Below, one piece after another: positions 14,237-15,458 of a stretch of 15,458 nucleotides of DNA. The translations under genes and the position numbers were made by a program. Under the pieces are notes generated by a model, which saw only the letters and a list, made by a program, of their open reading frames with translations, was not told the DNA's origin and made no database searches. Every line of letters starts with the position of its first letter. The first letter of the stretch is position 1. Location of the stretch: positions 1 through 15,458 of the forward strand of contig VBGU01000077.1 of the NCBI GenBank assembly GCA_005881085.1, in the 5' to 3' direction. This stretch comes from Chloroflexota bacterium. GTDB lineage: Bacteria; Chloroflexota; Limnocylindria; P2-11E.

Positions 14237-14254
14237 CCGGTACCGGAGTACCGG
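14237..14254. repeat. Inverted repeat CCGGTAC-CGGA-GTACCGG in the flp leader region
   Basis: A perfect seven-base inverted repeat with a four-base spacer in the 95 bp between the tandem-ACT gene and flp. No U-tract follows on the minus strand. It could be a weak terminator for the ACT gene or an operator for the pilus operon, whose promoter should lie in this gap. I see no convincing -35/-10 pair there. Confidence 0.5.
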
Positions 14255-14261
14255 TCCCCAA

Positions 14262-14657
14262 TCAGCGGCGGCCGAGTGCCTTATTCGCGGCGCGCGGGTC
14301 CTTCACGCCGATCCCGAGCGTAGTGCTCTTCTTCGATGCCCCGAGCATGTAGGCGGACTCGATGTTCACCTTGTTCTTGCCGAGACGCTTGGCTGCACGA
14401 GCGAGCGTCCCGGGCTTGTTCGCGAGGCGCACCTCGACGATCTTGCGGTCCTTCGAGATCCGGTACTTGTTCTTCTTGATCGCGCGGCGCGCCTTCGCCG
14501 CGTCCTTGTCGTCGACGACGATGTAGACGGTCCCGGCTCCGCCGCCGGTCGTCGCCGCGATGCTGCGCATGCTGATCCCGGCGTCGCCGAGCGCGCCCGC
14601 GAGCGCCCCGAGCTGACCCACTTTGTTAGGCAGCTTGATCGTGAGCTCTACAGCCAT
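14262..14657 (-). CDS. Stand-alone tandem ACT-domain protein
   Basis: A 131-residue protein made of two ACT-like repeats. The first starts VELTIKLPNKVGQLGALAGALGDAGISMRSI (3-33) and the second IVEVRLANKPGTLARAAKRLGKNKVNIESAYML (73-105), both with the beta-alpha-beta opening and the conserved Gly before the first helix. The linker (50-72) is very Lys/Arg-rich. ACT domains bind small ligands, usually amino acids, and stand-alone double-ACT proteins are thought to be sensors or enzyme regulators; no ligand can be named. ATG at 14657 with GGGGAGGG (14664-14671) six bases upstream, which can pair with an upstream CCCTCGCC. It is transcribed in the same direction as the Tad operon; functional connection is unproven. 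Confidence 0.85.
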   Translation of the reverse strand: MAVELTIKLPNKVGQLGALAGALGDAGISMRSIAATTGGGAGTVYIVVDDKDAAKARRAIKKNKYRISKDRKIVEVRLANKPGTLARAAKRLGKNKVNIESAYMLGASKKSTTLGIGVKDPRAANKALGRR

Positions 14658-14663
14658 GTCGTT

Positions 14664-14688
14664 CCCTCCCCGATTCTTTCGGCGAGGG
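14664..14688 (-). promoter_or_regulatory. Possible hairpin hiding the Shine-Dalgarno of the ACT gene
   Basis: CCCTCGCC (14681-14688, minus strand) can pair with GGGGAGGG (14664-14671) across a nine-base loop, with one G-G mismatch. The 3' arm is the whole ribosome binding site. A ligand-responsive or translation-level switch is possible but rests on pairing alone. Confidence 0.3.
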
Positions 14689-14707
14689 CGATTCTAGTTG
14701 TCGGGCT

Positions 14708-14887
14708 CTAGAGCGCGATGTTGCCGCGACGAGCCGGGATGCGACGACCATCGACGCGCTCGGACCAGTGCTGGGAGCCGAAGACGGTGAGGAAGTAGCG
14801 CATCCGGTTGCTGCGCGTGCGCCGCGCTTCGTTGTCAGCCTGGGCGCCCCTGCCGCGCGAACGGAACACCTGACGTAGACGATCCAT
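14708..14887 (-). CDS. Small basic protein of unknown function
   Basis: A 59-residue, Arg-rich protein (MDRLRQVFRSRGRGAQADNE, then RTRSNRMRYFLTVFGSQHWSERVDGRRIPARRGNIAL). It has no membrane helix, cysteine or family I can name. The central RYFLTVFGSQHW is the only hydrophobic part. I chose ATG 14887 over one at 14959 because GGAGGAGG (14896-14903) sits exactly eight bases upstream; the longer form has no ribosome binding site. It lies 50 bp before the ACT gene on the same strand. A nucleic-acid-binding role would fit the charge but is speculation. Confidence 0.6.
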   Translation of the reverse strand: MDRLRQVFRSRGRGAQADNEARRTRSNRMRYFLTVFGSQHWSERVDGRRIPARRGNIAL

Positions 14888-14901
14888 GAGCGTGTCCTCC
14901 T

Positions 14902-14914
14902 CCCATGTCATGGG
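14902..14914. repeat. 13-bp palindrome CCCATGTCATGGG next to a ribosome binding site
   Basis: A perfect 6-1-6 palindrome that overlaps the last two bases of the Shine-Dalgarno of the 59-residue gene. The one-base spacer makes an RNA hairpin unlikely, so a DNA operator is the better reading. Confidence 0.4.
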
Positions 14915-14984
14915 CGGAGCCTGCGCCTGCATCGCATCGCGAACGATCACCCACGACATGAACGGTCTGTGCCGCTCAAGACAC

Positions 14985-15458
14985 TCAGCGCGCCTTGCGG
15001 ACGCCGGTCCTCATCTGCTCCTCGCTCATCGGGGTTAGCTCGAGATGGCGGATGACGCCGTCCTTGTCGATAAAGAAAGTGCTGGGAAGGCTGAGCACGC
15101 CATAGCGGAGCGTCGTCGCACCGTCCGAGTCCAGGACCGGCTGCAGGCGGTCGAGCCCGAGCGAGTCGAGGAACGACCGGGCCTTGTCACCCGGCTCCAT
15201 GAGATCGACCTCGAGCACGACCACGTCGGGCTCGCTCGCGGCGACGCGCTGGAGCGCGGGCATCTCGCTGCGGCAGGACGGGCACCACGTCGCCCAGAAG
15301 TTCACGACCACGACCTTTCCGCGGTACGAAGAGAGCCGAAGGATCTGACCGTCCGGGCCCGTCCACTCGAAGTCCGGGGCGACCGCGCCGATCCGCCCGG
15401 CAGATCCGTCGGCCTGGATCTGTGCGCGGATGACGCCCGCGTCCGTGGCCATCGCCGG
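14985..15458 (-). CDS. TlpA/ResA-like thiol-disulfide oxidoreductase, N-terminus outside window
   Basis: At least 157 residues, open to the right edge. Numbering from the first ATG (15452), the thioredoxin fold begins GAVAPDFEW (22-30); then LSSYRGKVVVVNFWATWCPSC carries the catalytic pair Cys57/Cys60, followed by RSEMPAL. The cis-proline is Pro123 in SLPSTFFIDKDG. TlpA/ResA proteins are membrane-tethered reductases on the outer side of the inner membrane, often for cytochrome c maturation. No signal or anchor is present after the ATG, and the frame stays open beyond it, so the real start and anchor probably lie outside the window. A partner role in disulfide control of the cysteine-containing pilus ectodomains is possible but only positional. 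Confidence 0.87.
   Translation of the reverse strand, partial: PAMATDAGVIRAQIQADGSAGRIGAVAPDFEWTGPDGQILRLSSYRGKVVVVNFWATWCPSCRSEMPALQRVAASEPDVVVLEVDLMEPGDKARSFLDSLGLDRLQPVLDSDGATTLRYGVLSLPSTFFIDKDGVIRHLELTPMSEEQMRTGVRKAR

Noticed and set aside
14888..14959. Upstream ATG for the 59-residue protein
   Set aside because: No ribosome binding site there, while GGAGGAGG precedes the ATG at 14887 at ideal distance; the extra residues translate that site.
1..15458. CRISPR arrays, tRNA/rRNA genes, insertion sequences, phage or defence genes
   Set aside because: No spaced direct repeats, cloverleaf-like segments, terminal inverted repeats or transposase/integrase motifs were seen on either strand.

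Overview
This is a dense, high-GC bacterial chromosome segment (roughly two-thirds G+C by eye) with 20 protein-coding genes, almost no intergenic space, and no rRNA, tRNA, transposon or CRISPR visible. Two features suggest a single-membrane (monoderm) or otherwise atypical high-GC lineage. One is a Tad/Flp pilus locus with no secretin or outer-membrane gene. The other is a possibly leaderless promoter. My best guess is a Chloroflexota relative (Limnocylindria/Dormibacterota-like), with Actinomycetota as the alternative; this is inference, not a measured assignment.

Layout. Bases 1-1187 (minus): a class I aminotransferase cut by the window edge, coupled by a TAGTG junction to a D-2-hydroxyacid dehydrogenase. 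Bases 1212-2995 (plus, divergent, 24 bp gap): a DUF554 membrane protein overlapping a threonine-aldolase-type lyase. Bases 3097-5416 (plus): three overlapping TadE/TadG-like genes behind a sigma70-type promoter placed so close to the first GTG that the mRNA could be leaderless; the set ends at a GAAA-tetraloop terminator (5438-5467). Converging on that terminator (minus) are a DUF885 metallopeptidase (5467-7026) and a small TatA-like protein with a C-terminal zinc ribbon (7090-7365).

Bases 7431-14166 (minus) form one nearly gapless Tad/Flp operon. In transcription order: a 54-residue Flp pilin, TadE-like, TadG-like, a secreted protein of unknown function, CpaB-like, an unknown 185-residue protein, CpaE/TadZ-like with a degenerate P-loop, CpaF/TadA ATPase, TadB-like and TadC-like. 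Upstream on the same strand are a tandem-ACT protein (14262-14657), a 59-residue basic protein (14708-14887) and a TlpA-like thioredoxin (14985 to the edge).

How they work together. Flp and the TadE/G-like minor pilins would be inserted by the TadB/TadC platform and polymerised by the CpaF ATPase, with CpaE/TadZ placing the machine. The plus-strand trio supplies further minor pilins, one with a large Asn/Gly-rich, ten-cysteine ectodomain that is a candidate tip or surface-contact protein. The prepilin peptidase is not in the window.

The most notable structural signal is start-codon use. Ten gene junctions are four-base NTGA stop/start overlaps, and all four NTG codons occur in them. Two of these (tadC-like and the minus-strand tadE-like gene) appear to use CTG, which standard gene callers do not allow. 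The flp gene is also short enough to be missed.
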